Positions 32,891-46,848 are shown, numbered from the stretch's first letter. The stretch: DNA of 64,000 nt from Petasospora fabianii (GCA_022641835.1 CP048720.1:496001-560000); one strand, 5' to 3'. Numbers and translations are program-made. Notes: generated by a model not told the origin, from the letters alone.

Positions 32891-34711
32891 TTAAAGATCT
32901 TGGTTGTTATTATTGTGGGTAGACTGATTCTCAGTAGCCTTCTGCTTAGCCTCATACTCTGCCCTAGTCATAACCTCACTCTTGTTTGGTATATTCTTTT
33001 TAGAGTAAAGCACCGAACAGCAAAATATGATGATTGCAGAGCCAATAGACATGTAGAACACGTTCCTTATCGAAGACATGACAACATCTAGCATTTTTTC
33101 CCTGGCTTCATTGGTAAGTAGTTCTCTCATAAGCGATGGATTACTAGCCATTTCCATGATATCACTCTTAGTGAAACCTTCAAATATAGCAGGATTCTTA
33201 GTGAATACTGAAGTTGCCTTCTTTCTCAAGGACGTATTGAACACTGTTTGTGCCAGAATACCACCTACAGCACCACCCAACGAACGAGAGAAATTGACCA
33301 TAGCAGTACTTAAGATCATAGATCCAGGATCCTTTGGAGCATTCACTTGTACGGACATCATACTGCTTTGCATCATGAGTCCAATCATGAGACCTGGTAG
33401 AATCAAGAGACCAATGTTTTCTGCATTGCTGGAGGAAGGACTGAGGAGTGTACAAGTACCCATTCCAATGGGAGCAATAAACCCACCAGCAAGGGCAAAT
33501 GGCTTCACAAAATGTGTTTTCTTGATTAGGACTCCAGTGATAAAAGAAGTAAGGATCATAGAGATAATTAGTGGTAGGAACCTGATACCGGCACTCATTG
33601 GGGATGCACCATGGATGATCTCGAAGTATGTTGATAGATACACAGTGAGACCAAAGAAGCAAAAGAAAGTGAAGAAGAGTGATATGACTGGGATTATAAC
33701 GTATTTCTCACGAACAATGACAGAAGGGATAATTGGGAACTTGGAGTATTTGAAGTTCCAGATACCAAAACCAATGAGGGTAATACCACCAAAGATAAAG
33801 AGACAAATTATGGCAGGGGAGTTCCAGGGATAAGTGGTTCCACCCATGGACATGGCAAGAAGCCCCATGGTGAGTCCACCAGAGAGCAAGAGAGATCCGA
33901 TGTAGTCAACCATACCGATTTTTTGTTTCCAAGTGAATTTTGGCTTAGGAGGGTTATAAAACAGGAATAAGGCGAGGAAGGCAGCACCACCACATGGTAA
34001 GTTGATGTAAAAGGCCCATCTCCAACTGATGTTCTCAGTGAAGGCACCACCAATCAGTGGACCAGCAACACTGGCAGCAGACATTAAACCGATGAAGCAG
34101 GCAAAGAGTAAAGCTCTCTTGTGAATAGGTACCAACTCAGACATCACGACAAAGAGCAAAGTTTGGATACCACCACCACCGATACCGGCAAGGACACGTC
34201 CACCGATAAGGACGTTCATAGTTGGTGCAACACCACACATGAGTGATCCAGCTTCAAAAAGAATGATAGCAGTGAGCATTGAGTATTTTCTTCCAAAGAT
34301 AATGGAGAGTCTTCCCCATGTTTGGGAAAGAACAGCCATGGTGAGCATATAACCACTAGAGACCCAACCGATGTCATCGTAAGCGTCAAAGTTGGAACCT
34401 ATTGTCTGGAGAAGAGTCACCACGATGGTCTGATCAAGACCGATAAGGAACATGGAGATGAAGCAAGCCATGAAACAAAGATAAAGCCTAACACCAGTGA
34501 CGTATTGTTCAAAGACGTTGGTCCCATCACCTGCGTTAGAATCAACAAATTTTTCTGGGGTCCTTTGTGACTCGATGTCCTTTATCGAGACATCTAGCTC
34601 ATCCTTGGTGGCTGTAGGAGCATCTTCAGGCTTCTCTGAGCATTCTGATTGGCCTGAGGGCTCACTTGTCGAAGTATGTGTGCTGTTATTGTCCATCGTG
34701 TTGGTACTCAT
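32891..34711 (-). CDS. MFS drug:H+ antiporter, DHA2 type (606 aa)
   Basis: A multi-spanning major facilitator of the 14-helix DHA2 class, the group that includes yeast Azr1, Sge1 and Vba-type exporters. The first helix holds GLDQTIV (motif D1-like). WGRLSIIFGRKY is the loop 2-3 motif A. GGRVLAGIGGGGIQTL is motif B in helix 4. PLIGGAFTENISWRWAFYINLP is split here as PLIGGAF and SWRWAFYINLP, motif C followed by the family WRW signature. The N-terminal 90 residues are hydrophilic and Ser/Thr-rich. A close paralogue lies at 51755. It probably exports toxic compounds or basic amino acids at the plasma or vacuolar membrane; the substrate cannot be read from sequence. M6 is an alternative start. Confidence 0.88.
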   Translation of the reverse strand: MSTNTMDNNSTHTSTSEPSGQSECSEKPEDAPTATKDELDVSIKDIESQRTPEKFVDSNAGDGTNVFEQYVTGVRLYLCFMACFISMFLIGLDQTIVVTLLQTIGSNFDAYDDIGWVSSGYMLTMAVLSQTWGRLSIIFGRKYSMLTAIILFEAGSLMCGVAPTMNVLIGGRVLAGIGGGGIQTLLFVVMSELVPIHKRALLFACFIGLMSAASVAGPLIGGAFTENISWRWAFYINLPCGGAAFLALFLFYNPPKPKFTWKQKIGMVDYIGSLLLSGGLTMGLLAMSMGGTTYPWNSPAIICLFIFGGITLIGFGIWNFKYSKFPIIPSVIVREKYVIIPVISLFFTFFCFFGLTVYLSTYFEIIHGASPMSAGIRFLPLIISMILTSFITGVLIKKTHFVKPFALAGGFIAPIGMGTCTLLSPSSSNAENIGLLILPGLMIGLMMQSSMMSVQVNAPKDPGSMILSTAMVNFSRSLGGAVGGILAQTVFNTSLRKKATSVFTKNPAIFEGFTKSDIMEMASNPSLMRELLTNEAREKMLDVVMSSIRNVFYMSIGSAIIIFCCSVLYSKKNIPNKSEVMTRAEYEAKQKATENQSTHNNNNQDL

Positions 34712-35430
34712 CGTGTTATGCCGATGCTGTTATGGTCAACGGGAACACTTGGCGCAGGGCTGTTTATAGCACGATTTCATCTTGATGTAACACCTGGAAA
34801 CTACAACGGGGCGAGATTCGGCCCTTTATATAGTGGACTTACGTAAATGTGGTGAATTTATCCAATTTTCCAAGACTTTTTGTTATTGGATTCCGCCTTT
34901 GTCCGTTGGTTGCCATTCCGCAAAAAGCCGTTCGGGTGAATGTTCTCTCTGGGCTCTGAAGCAACAATGATGTTGCAACATATTACATATTAATACAACT
35001 CTGTATCAAAGTATATCCAGATATAAGATATAATAGTAACCTCTTGGAGTAAATAGTTCATAAAAGGGTTAAAGATAGGTACATGGGACTAGATTTACGC
35101 TTATTCAGCGTAAGTGTCAGCATATACTCGTTCACCAACTAGTCAACTAATACTCCTCTCTCCGCCCTCATCTTATGAGTTAACCGGAAAGCAACAATCA
35201 CAGAATACATAAGTACATATATAGAGTATGGATAAGATAGACCAAGTCATTGATTACCATAAACTACCCAACATTTGACTGCCAAAGCTCCAACCTTGAG
35301 CTCATAGTGCGCGAAAAACGTCCCAGTTGAGAAGAGCATCTCCGGTCATAAATGGTCTCTCTCTTCAATTAAGCTTAAGAGATAAGTTTCCACCATAATT
35401 AGGTGTATGTTCCGTCGTCTCTTGACCACA
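34712..35430. other. Divergent promoter region, transporter 1 / RIB2
   Basis: About 0.7 kb without a gene. It contains AT-rich stretches (near 34980-35040) but no motif I can assign with confidence. Confidence 0.4.
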
Positions 35431-37071
35431 ATGGATACCACCAACCCAAAGCTCCGTACTGCCCCGGAAAAACTTGAGAAGCTGCGTACAGAGTCCGGTT
35501 TCAAGGCCAAGAAGCAGGACATACACTCGGCTTCGGCCAGCGAGGACCTCGCTGAATATGTCATCTCAGGCCCGATGCGTAAGGTTGTTCCTTACTACTT
35601 CACATATCTCACATACTGTAAGCTCAGATGGAGAGATCGTACACTTTTGGACATCTTTAGTACCGAGTTCAGAGACCGCAGCGAGGAATATTACAGAAAG
35701 ACTATCGCTGCAGGTGAAGTTTTACTCAATGGTAAACCAGCTGGGATCGATACACTGGTGCGTAATGGTGATTTGATATCACACAAGATTCATAGACACG
35801 AACCAGCGGTAACGTCAAGGCCAATTAGGATCGTGGAGGAGACAGATGGTCTCGTGATCATTGACAAGCCTGCGGGGATCCCCGTTCATCCAACTGGTAG
35901 ATACAGATACAACACCATCACCAAGGTTATGAAGCTTGAAATGGGGTTGGGAGAAGTGCATCCATGTAACAGACTCGATAGACTCACTTCAGGTCTCATG
36001 TTCTTAGCCAAGACGCCACAAGGTGCTGACAAATTTGTGGAACAGCTTAAACAACGAGAAGTCAAGAAGGAATACATCGCTCGTGTTAAGGGTATCTTCC
36101 CAGATGATCCAATCACAGTGGAGAAGCCACTCTCTACACTCGACCCAAGACTTGGTCTCAACGTTATTGATGAGGAAAAGGGTAAAGAAGCCAAGACAGA
36201 TTTCATCAAGATTAGTTCCGATGGTCATACGAGTATCGTAAAGTGTATGCCCCACACTGGGAGAACACATCAGATTAGAGTCCATCTTCAATATCTTGGT
36301 TATCCAATTGCTAATGATCCGATATATGCTAATGAATTCGTATGGGGTAAAGATCTTGGTAAGGATGGTACTACAATCGACTACGAAAAGGTCAAACAGA
36401 ATCTTTATGAAGTGGGTAAATCCGTTTCGGCATCTTCTTGGTTCTACCCAGATTCAAAAGGTGAAGTTCTCCAAGGGAAACAATGTGACATTTGTGGAAC
36501 TGAACTATATACAGATCCGGGTCCAAATGATCTTGACTTGTGGCTACATGCTTATCGTTATTACAGTACAGGTGAAAACAAATGGTCACATCAAACCTCA
36601 TTCCCAGAATGGGCTCTCGAGACTCATACAAAGTATATGGAATTGGCACTAGATGAGGCAAAGAAGTGTGGTCCTACAGAGACTGCATTCTCAGTTGGTG
36701 CTTTGCTTGTAAAAGATGGTGAAATCTTATCAACTGGTTATTCAAGGGAACTACCTGGTAACACTCATGCTGAACAATGTGCACTTGACAAGTATTTTGA
36801 AAATCATAATGAGCTACCAAAGGGAACTGTGTGTTACACTACTATGGAACCATGTTCGTTGAGACTCAGTGGTAACCTACCATGTGTCGATAGAATCTTG
36901 AAGACGGATATCAAAGCCGTCTTTGTTGGTGTGGTAGAACCAGATACATTTGTCAAGAACAACGTTGGTCTTGAAAAATTGAGAGAGAAAGGTGTTGAGT
37001 ACATCAAGGTTCCTGGATTAGAGGATGAGATCTTGAAGGCTGCTTTCAAAGGCCACCCAGATAAGGAGTGA
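35431..37071 (+). CDS. RIB2: RIB2: pseudouridine synthase plus DRAP deaminase
   Basis: Bifunctional protein as in S. cerevisiae Rib2/Pus8. The N-terminal half is an RluA-type pseudouridine synthase with the catalytic Asp in [13 protein letters not shown] (D183). The C-terminal third is a riboflavin-pathway deaminase with zinc ligands in HAEQCAL (H446, E448) and [12 protein letters not shown] (C475, C485). It deaminates the ribitylamino-pyrimidine phosphate intermediate of riboflavin synthesis and modifies tRNA uridine. I chose the ATG at 35431 (546 aa, context CACAATGG). An in-frame ATG at 35407 would add MFRRLLTT, a basic stretch that could act as a weak mitochondrial presequence. It converges with the small gene at 37180. 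Confidence 0.92.
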   Translation: MDTTNPKLRTAPEKLEKLRTESGFKAKKQDIHSASASEDLAEYVISGPMRKVVPYYFTYLTYCKLRWRDRTLLDIFSTEFRDRSEEYYRKTIAAGEVLLNGKPAGIDTLVRNGDLISHKIHRHEPAVTSRPIRIVEETDGLVIIDKPAGIPVHPTGRYRYNTITKVMKLEMGLGEVHPCNRLDRLTSGLMFLAKTPQGADKFVEQLKQREVKKEYIARVKGIFPDDPITVEKPLSTLDPRLGLNVIDEEKGKEAKTDFIKISSDGHTSIVKCMPHTGRTHQIRVHLQYLGYPIANDPIYANEFVWGKDLGKDGTTIDYEKVKQNLYEVGKSVSASSWFYPDSKGEVLQGKQCDICGTELYTDPGPNDLDLWLHAYRYYSTGENKWSHQTSFPEWALETHTKYMELALDEAKKCGPTETAFSVGALLVKDGEILSTGYSRELPGNTHAEQCALDKYFENHNELPKGTVCYTTMEPCSLRLSGNLPCVDRILKTDIKAVFVGVVEPDTFVKNNVGLEKLREKGVEYIKVPGLEDEILKAAFKGHPDKE

Positions 37072-37179
37072 TACTTACAAGTCGAACACTTAAAACTCAT
37101 ATCATTTCGATATAAAACTTCGTGCATAAACTATAATAACCTGTAGATATCATCTCTCATAGCTGAACCTTTCAGCAAA

Positions 37180-37380
37180 TCAGATTGCTGGCTCTGCGCT
37201 CTTAACATGGTTTCTATCATAATGGAAGGCATTAACACCCTTAAGTGTCTGCTTGACAATGGCTGGCCAGAACATAACACCTCCAAAGAAGATGAACCAA
37301 CCACCAACCATTGGTGATCTCTTCAACAATTGCTTACCGAAGGATTCAGGAACGACTTTTGTTTCGAGTAGACTTGACAT
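37180..37380 (-). CDS. Small single-pass membrane protein, 66 aa
   Basis: A short hydrophilic N-terminus (MSSLLETKVVPESFGKQLL), one hydrophobic segment about residues 25-45 (GGWFIFFGGVMFWP), then a basic/polar tail with HYDRNHVKS. Size and layout resemble supernumerary subunits of mitochondrial respiratory complexes or import receptors, but I do not recognise the family. Its ATG is clean, it has its own upstream space and it converges with RIB2 with a 108-bp gap, so it is likely real. It could also be a short ER protein. Confidence 0.6.
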   Translation of the reverse strand: MSSLLETKVVPESFGKQLLKRSPMVGGWFIFFGGVMFWPAIVKQTLKGVNAFHYDRNHVKSAEPAI

Positions 37381-37716
37381 GATTTGATATGTATGCGTGG
37401 CTGTGATGTGAGCAAAGAAGAGACAACTACACCATGATGGGAGTGGTCCTATCTAGCCTTTTATAGTATATGGATATACAGGAAACTGGTGGTAAGAGCA
37501 CATAAGTTCTTCAAGTTGCTATGGCTGAATTGATTGCTTCTCCACAATATATGCTAGTGCGGTGCATACCAATGTGTGTGGACCATCATTGTGTGATCAA
37601 AGGATTGGCTGAGAAGGCAGTATCCAGTATGTCCTTTGATTGAATACACTTAAACAGTGTATATGATCTACAAGCAATCTAGCCAAAGATTATTATCATC
37701 ACATTCATTTCGGAAA
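37381..37716. other. Spacer between 66-aa gene and SFT2 3' end
   Basis: Promoter of the 66-aa gene and 3' region of SFT2. CCTTTTATAGTATATGG near 37457-37473, read on the minus strand, offers a TATA-like element about 80 bp before the small gene. Nothing else was recognised. Confidence 0.35.
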
Positions 37717-38349
37717 TCAAGTACTGAGCCAATTATCAACCTGATTGATAGCGACATTAGATGCGATTCTTAAACCAGATCTCCCCATTGGGAAATAACT
37801 TACAGTGTATGCAATCATAGCAATAATCTGTGCCACTACAGACACAAGTGAAAGTATTGTACTCTTTAGCACAAGAGATCCCACCACAGCTAGGACGATA
37901 CTCAGGACGAAAGAGAGTGTGAACCACAAACGTTCGGGACTAAAGAGATGACGCAAGTAGTGTCTGAATCCTTGAAGGACACCAAATGAACAAAGGAACA
38001 GTATTGATCCCATAGATGATAGAACAGCAAATTTCCGTGGCTTAAGAGCTAAAACAGGGAGAATCATGAAGGATACAATGAAGCAACTCAATGAGCCAGC
38101 CATTAATACGGCAAATATCATCAATCGGTCCCATCTCGATAGTTCAACAGACGACTCTGGTGGATCCTCCATTGGAACACGTACATTTTCATCATCGGGG
38201 ATCCTGACGGTATTAGAGCTTGAGAATAGTGATGTGAACTTGGAGAGTACACCTGGGGAAGGTTCTGAACCAGCTTCAAGAGCAGCTGAAGACTCCTCCT
38301 CTGGGAGACGAATGGACTGCCATCCAGTCAATTTGGAAAAGAGGGACAT
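37717..38349 (-). CDS. SFT2: SFT2, Golgi vesicle-traffic membrane protein
   Basis: A 210-residue protein with a soluble N-terminus and four membrane segments. It matches yeast Sft2 at LSRWDRLMIFAVL, the LKPRKFAVLSSMGSILFL loop and helix (Sft2 has KPRKFGLLWTMGSLLF), the FSPERL turn and the ending AYTVSYFPMGRSGLRI. Sft2 acts in fusion of endosome-derived vesicles with late Golgi together with Sed5. The first ATG in frame is at 38349 (MSLFSKLTGWQ). It diverges from RTG1. Confidence 0.9.
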   Translation of the reverse strand: MSLFSKLTGWQSIRLPEEESSAALEAGSEPSPGVLSKFTSLFSSSNTVRIPDDENVRVPMEDPPESSVELSRWDRLMIFAVLMAGSLSCFIVSFMILPVLALKPRKFAVLSSMGSILFLCSFGVLQGFRHYLRHLFSPERLWFTLSFVLSIVLAVVGSLVLKSTILSLVSVVAQIIAMIAYTVSYFPMGRSGLRIASNVAINQVDNWLST

Positions 38350-38534
38350 CTGGTTATCAAAAGTGTACAGATGAAACAATTAAAAGATTAAACTAAAAGA
38401 CCGAAACAACCGACTCGCTTAAAAGGTGCCAGCCAGTCGATGCTCCCAGCTGCGCCTTTGGGCGATATCGGTATGGACGGGTAACCCTTTTTATCAATCT
38501 TAGCCAACTTATCTTAGGTTGCATCTAGAACGTG

Positions 38535-38570
38535 TTCGCGAAGTTCCCGCGAATAAACTATGTTCGCGAA
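38535..38570. promoter_or_regulatory. Triple TTCGCGAA-type motif, SFT2/RTG1 promoter
   Basis: Palindromic TTCGCGAA at 38535-38542 and 38563-38570 flank a related TTCCCGCGAA at 38544-38553. All lie in the 325-bp spacer shared by SFT2 and RTG1. Such TTCSCGCGAA-like words resemble E2F/MBF-class sites or the TCGCGA element. CCAAT follows at about 38572. The binding protein is not known. Confidence 0.5.
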
Positions 38571-38674
38571 ACCAATAATAATCCTTAAATGGGAACAATA
38601 ATAAAGTCGTTGTGGAGACGAAAGGGGAATACCTTCTTAATGATTAAACTGTTGACGAAGTGATACTGTCAACG

Positions 38675-39346
38675 ATGAACGAGCCATCGTCAGCTATCAA
38701 TGAGAATGAGCTTTTGGATTTCACGACTCTGGATGCATCGTCTGCCAACACAAGGCTAAGCATTTCACAGTCGCTTTCGAGCTCCATCCCCATCAAACAA
38801 TCACTAGCAAAAGCCATGTCAGAGTCATACTCTGACGCTGGTAAAATCACTAAAGTGAACTCTCGTCGTAAGTCTGCTGTCAAGCGCTCTGACCTTCCAG
38901 GTGGTGATGATGACGATGATGACGAGGATGGAGATGGCCGCAAGAAACGTGATAACATGAACGACAAGATTCAAGAACTCCTTGCACTTGTCCCCGATGA
39001 TTACTTCTCAGATGCTAGAGATAAAGCCACAGGAACCAAAGATGGTAAACCAAACAAGGGACAAATCTTGACTAAGGGTGTGGACTACATTCAAGATCTA
39101 CAGAATAAGATCGATGAGAACAACAGAACAGAAGTTGAATTAGTATGGAAACTCAAGAAGCTATCACATGTTAAGAACACACCTATAACAGATATCCAAC
39201 TCAGTAATACATCCGCTGAGATCGTACTTGCAGATATTGGTGTTGGTCCTCTCGCTACAGTTGTGCAACAGCAACAGACTCATCAACAAACGGAAAAGAG
39301 TCCTAATAACAATTTTGAGTATGGTGGTTATGATCAGTACAGCTGA
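38675..39346 (+). CDS. RTG1: RTG1, bHLH retrograde-signalling factor
   Basis: A 223-residue basic helix-loop-helix protein. After an acidic tract (six Asp, then EDGDG) the basic and first helix read RKKRDNMNDKIQELLALVP. The loop contains GTKDGKPNKGQIL as in yeast Rtg1, followed by helix 2 and a leucine-rich stretch. The C-terminal match NTSAEIVLADIGVGPLA and the end FEYGGYDQYS agree with Rtg1 (NTSAEVALSRIGVGPLA, FEYGGYGEY). Rtg1 pairs with Rtg3 to switch on TCA-cycle and glyoxylate genes when mitochondria fail. The ATG at 38675 is the first in frame. A short poly-Gln lies near the end. Confidence 0.93.
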   Translation: MNEPSSAINENELLDFTTLDASSANTRLSISQSLSSSIPIKQSLAKAMSESYSDAGKITKVNSRRKSAVKRSDLPGGDDDDDDEDGDGRKKRDNMNDKIQELLALVPDDYFSDARDKATGTKDGKPNKGQILTKGVDYIQDLQNKIDENNRTEVELVWKLKKLSHVKNTPITDIQLSNTSAEIVLADIGVGPLATVVQQQQTHQQTEKSPNNNFEYGGYDQYS

Positions 39347-39523
39347 CCTAACTCTCTCCCCACCCACAGACGACTGGCACTGGCTGTCAGGTTGATCCCT
39401 TAATTCTACGACCTTTCATTGAATGATAATGTGTGTATATAATATAAAACTCTCTCTTTTTACGTGCAGCTAAGGAAATAAGAAAGTCATGAACACATGT
39501 ATATAAACAGGGGGGGGGAATAA

Positions 39524-39973
39524 TCAGTGCAAATCAGGCATACGCATAACAACCTTCTCCTTATTCTCCGAAAAGTCCTGGAGCATCTTCAAGATCTTAC
39601 TATCTTTCCATTTGTCTGGAAGTGGGGTAACATCATAGTTTCTCGTTGCCCAATAGTAGATATCCCAATCAAGCTCATCGAGCAAAGATGAGTACTCATC
39701 TAGCTCTTCATTTGTAAATGTGTTCAGATACTTCTTGGAGAATCTCGAGAGCAACAAGTCTGTTTCCAAAATACCTCTCTTACGTGACTGATATGTCAAA
39801 CGGGCTCTCTTGCGATCGATACTTTCGCCCTCACGCTTCAACGGTTGAATCTTGACAATATCATTGGAGTCGGCATCCTTCCCCGTAACAACACCTGGGG
39901 AGTTGTATGATGGTTTGCTTGAGTAGAAGCGGACAAGAGATGTTCTCTGCTGAAGTCTAGTGAGTCTGAACAT
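39524..39973 (-). CDS. SDH5: SDH5, succinate dehydrogenase assembly factor 2
   Basis: A 149-residue mitochondrial protein with an N-terminal presequence ([19 protein letters not shown]). The conserved core is [17 protein letters not shown], then [14 protein letters not shown], diagnostic of the SDHAF2/Sdh5 family. It promotes covalent flavin attachment to the succinate dehydrogenase flavoprotein subunit. It converges with RTG1 (177-bp gap containing a run of 9 G near 39510) and diverges from NUF2. Confidence 0.93.
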   Translation of the reverse strand: MFRLTRLQQRTSLVRFYSSKPSYNSPGVVTGKDADSNDIVKIQPLKREGESIDRKRARLTYQSRKRGILETDLLLSRFSKKYLNTFTNEELDEYSSLLDELDWDIYYWATRNYDVTPLPDKWKDSKILKMLQDFSENKEKVVMRMPDLH

Positions 39974-40157
39974 AATATGTGCTAATATGTGGATATGTGC
40001 ACTATAACAACCCCATAAACGTTATTGGTGATGATCCTTGGGGACCTTTTTCAACTTAGTTCGGGGCCGGGGACAAACTCCCGGGGGCAACGCCGGGGTA
40101 AAGTTTCTTTAATAATGTAGGTTTAATTTGTATTTCCTAATTAGGAAGTCTACGGTC

Positions 40158-40211
40158 TTTCGCGAATTCTCCTAAAATGTAAACAAAAAGACGCGAAATC
40201 AAAACACGCGT
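40158..40211. promoter_or_regulatory. Cell-cycle motif cluster, SDH5/NUF2 promoter
   Basis: Within 54 bp lie CGCGAAA on the minus strand (40158-40164), GTAAACA (40179-40185, Forkhead consensus), CGCGAAA on the plus strand (40192-40198, SCB-like) and ACGCGT (40206-40211, MluI cell-cycle box). The MCB is about 80 bp before the NUF2 ATG. This set fits periodic transcription of a kinetochore gene. Confidence 0.6.
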
Positions 40212-40291
40212 CGCTCCTAACAACACAATCTCAATCTCTCTATCTTTCTCTCCATCAACAGCTTCGATCTTAAGGCTTAGGAGGTTATACA

Positions 40292-41689
40292 ATGTCCCGT
40301 CAAAGTTCAGTAAGAAGACACGATCAAGTGCGTTCGGATCGGTTCCCACTTCTTGATGTTCCAGAGCTCTCGCTCTGTCTAAAGTCATGCAATCTCCAGG
40401 CTCCCGAAGAGGACCTATATCGTCCAACATCCATGTTTGCACAGTCCCTTTTCACACAGATCATAGATACATTCCTTTCAATACCACCAAACTTGATTAG
40501 AACGAGAAAAGAGCGTGTGTTGAATCAGGATCTCATGAACAACGAAAACTCAGATGAGAATGCCGAAGAAGGTACTGGATCCAAGCCAGAGGAATACGAA
40601 GAATCATTGGACATTGTCGTTATCCATATGATCTTGTACAAGTTTTTCGTTGACTGTGGTGTGTATGACTTTATCATCACCGACTTGACTAAACCAGAAC
40701 CACCACGTCTTAAGAGACTGCTTTCTGCTGTTGTTAATTTTGCCCGGTTTAGAGAGGAACATCTATTTGACAATGAACAAATCATGCAACAGAACAATCT
40801 CAAGTTTGAGAAACACACCGAGGTATCAGAGCAGAATAAGACTCTCAAGGCAAAGATTGATGAATTGAAATCACAAAATGAGAATATCAAAGCCAATCTT
40901 GATCAGCTTCATGAACACAATACTCGTGTCGAGTCTGAACTCAGGTCAATGAAAAAAGTACAGGAATCATTGACGAATGAACATCTCAATTACAAGACGG
41001 AGAAGTCAAGACTAATTCAGGCACTTGAAGATCACAACTATTTGCTCTTGGAATCCAAGAAAGATTTAGAGAAGATGAAGAACTACATCATTGAATCACC
41101 AGAGATTATATCTAAAATCGTTACAGATATGCAACAATCCCTCAAGGATGACCAACAAGCTCTTAATGATTTGGAAATCAGATCACGAAAGTTGGCCGTC
41201 ACAATCGAATCCTTCAATATCATCCAAAGTGACTTAAGGAACTGTCTAAGACTCGTTGAAGAGCTTCATGCGGAGTCTAACAAGGAGAATGCAAACAACA
41301 ATAAGCTTACACAATACAAGGACCTTTTCGAGGATAAGACACTCAAGCTTAATGAACTTGAGCGTCGTATCCAATTGCTCACTCGTCAAATCAAGAACAT
41401 CGAGGATAAGACAGCACGCACTACTGAGCAAAAGGATCAGAAACGGTTGGAATACGAAGAAAAGATGAAGCAATTGCACGAGGTTTATGCCACGATGGTT
41501 GCTGAGAACAATTTGAACGAAGGTGAGATGAATAAGAAGAAGGCATATATCCAGGATGTTCAAAAGAGGATATATGATCTAGAGGTGTCCTTCAAGAAAG
41601 AGTACGATGAGACAACGTTGGAGATCCAAAGGTTGAACTCTCATGTCAAGTTGTACTTGGATCAGATTGAGGAAAAGCTTCAGCTTTGA
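40292..41689 (+). CDS. NUF2: NUF2, kinetochore Ndc80-complex subunit
   Basis: A 465-residue protein. The N-terminal calponin-homology-like domain (to about residue 165) has FPLLDVPELSLCLKSCNL, PTSMFAQSLF and KPEPPRLKRLLSAVVNFARF, the strongest Nuf2 signature. A Glu/Ser-rich insert at about residues 80-105 interrupts it. The rest is continuous coiled coil, as needed to pair with Ndc80 and link microtubules to centromeres. In KRLLSAV one Leu is CUG at a conserved hydrophobic site, supporting standard decoding. The ATG matches the family N-terminus. Its 3' end is 98 bp from PRP11. Confidence 0.93.
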   Translation: MSRQSSVRRHDQVRSDRFPLLDVPELSLCLKSCNLQAPEEDLYRPTSMFAQSLFTQIIDTFLSIPPNLIRTRKERVLNQDLMNNENSDENAEEGTGSKPEEYEESLDIVVIHMILYKFFVDCGVYDFIITDLTKPEPPRLKRLLSAVVNFARFREEHLFDNEQIMQQNNLKFEKHTEVSEQNKTLKAKIDELKSQNENIKANLDQLHEHNTRVESELRSMKKVQESLTNEHLNYKTEKSRLIQALEDHNYLLLESKKDLEKMKNYIIESPEIISKIVTDMQQSLKDDQQALNDLEIRSRKLAVTIESFNIIQSDLRNCLRLVEELHAESNKENANNNKLTQYKDLFEDKTLKLNELERRIQLLTRQIKNIEDKTARTTEQKDQKRLEYEEKMKQLHEVYATMVAENNLNEGEMNKKKAYIQDVQKRIYDLEVSFKKEYDETTLEIQRLNSHVKLYLDQIEEKLQL

Positions 41690-41787
41690 CGAAGAGTTAA
41701 GGCTTGGTTGTGGCTGTTAGTTACAGTTATTTCTTAATGTATTATGATTAATGTTGGGGGCGTTACTTGTATTATCTTTTCATTACT

Positions 41788-42504
41788 TCATTGATCGGTG
41801 TTCTTGAAGAAGAACTGTACGTAATACTCTTTTAAATCCTCATCCCAGTATCCCCACTCTCTACTTACTTCCTTTGCCTCAATTTTAAAGGCAATGTTCT
41901 CATATGGTTCACCATGTATAACCAAGAACTGCCATTTATCCTTATCTGGTGAATCGTCCACTGTTTGCTCAAAGGCACTCATAAAACGATGCATTGGTGG
42001 TTCACCAGCTTTCAATTGAGGTAACTTTATTGTGATGAGCATACCCATCTCCATTGTCTCAACATCACGGATCTTAACGACCTTATAAGCGGGCTGACCA
42101 ATCTTAACATATGTCTTCTTTTCGACTCCAGATATACCAGCGTTAGTTGTATCCTTCTGTGGACCATTTTTCTTTTGATCAAGTGCACTTCTTCGTAGAA
42201 GTGACTGTTGATGTTTACGTCCCTGTGTATGTGTGATGTAGGATTCACTTGAAAGATGCGTTGTAAGACAGAGTCGACATTCTAGTTGGCCAAGATGGTT
42301 CTTGAAGACATATGGATCGGAATCAAGGTCAAATTGAGAGTGTAAGAGCTTCGATACTCGTTGTTTTCTATGAACATTCTGTTGAGCTTCGGAGGCAACT
42401 CCACCACCTAAAGAGTGTGTTAGTATCACATTAAGACATTATACCAAATCTTCACATTACCACATACCTCCTTTCTTAGATCCAATTCTATTCTGGTAGT
42501 CCAT
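41788..42504 (-). CDS. PRP11: PRP11 (SF3A2-like) splicing factor, one intron
   Basis: U2 snRNP SF3a subunit. Exon 1 is 42468-42504 and encodes MDYQNRIGSKKG. The intron is 42408-42467 (60 nt, GTATGT start, TACTAAC eleven bases before its end). Exon 2 is 41788-42407. The joined product is 218 residues and continues GGGVASEAQQN, as in the SF3A2 N-terminus (family MDFQNRxGSKxGGGGVAS). A C2H2 zinc finger follows (CRLCLTTHLSSESYITHTQGRKH), then the conserved region around AYKVVKIRD and WQFLVIHGEPYENIAFKI. It helps U2 bind the branch site. The intron removes the only frame conflict, and the two exons sum to a whole number of codons. Confidence 0.93.
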
Positions 42505-42662
42505 CTTTTGATAGCGTTAAAAAAGGCCCTTATCCCTAAGCAACGAAGAGATAAGATATCAAAGATATATCTACGTTATATAAAGATAAAATTTCGGGGT
42601 CCCACCGCATCGAACGAGTTCGCGGAAGGAAGTGAGAAATTTCCATGGTGGTGTTCGGATGT

Positions 42663-42669
42663 TGAGTCA
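42663..42669. promoter_or_regulatory. Gcn4-type site upstream of ARO1
   Basis: TGAGTCA, 105 bp before the ARO1 ATG, matches the Gcn4 consensus TGASTCA exactly. A TATA-like GTATAAAG lies near 42735. General amino-acid control of ARO1 is known in S. cerevisiae; the same control here is inferred. Confidence 0.6.
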
Positions 42670-42719
42670 ACCTCTCTCTCGACGCTGTCATGCATGTTCT
42701 AATGCTTCATGTGTCCTGA

Positions 42720-46652
<3,933 letters not shown>

Positions 46653-46848
46653 AATTATGCACATGAATATATATAGTTAATTACACACAAAAGTTTTGGT
46701 TAGAGATGACGTAGTGGTTATCAGGCAGTGTACATTAAGAGATACGCCAGCATAATACTTGAACGAGCTACACTTCACTCAGTCGAAAGCTCTCATGGTC
46801 ACTATAATATAGATTCAAAATCATAAACATCATCGAGCTCATTTGATA

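Noticed and set aside
33078-33833. Plus-strand 251-codon frame opposite the first transporter
   Set aside because: Antisense shadow of the DHA2 transporter, whose motifs are clear on the minus strand.
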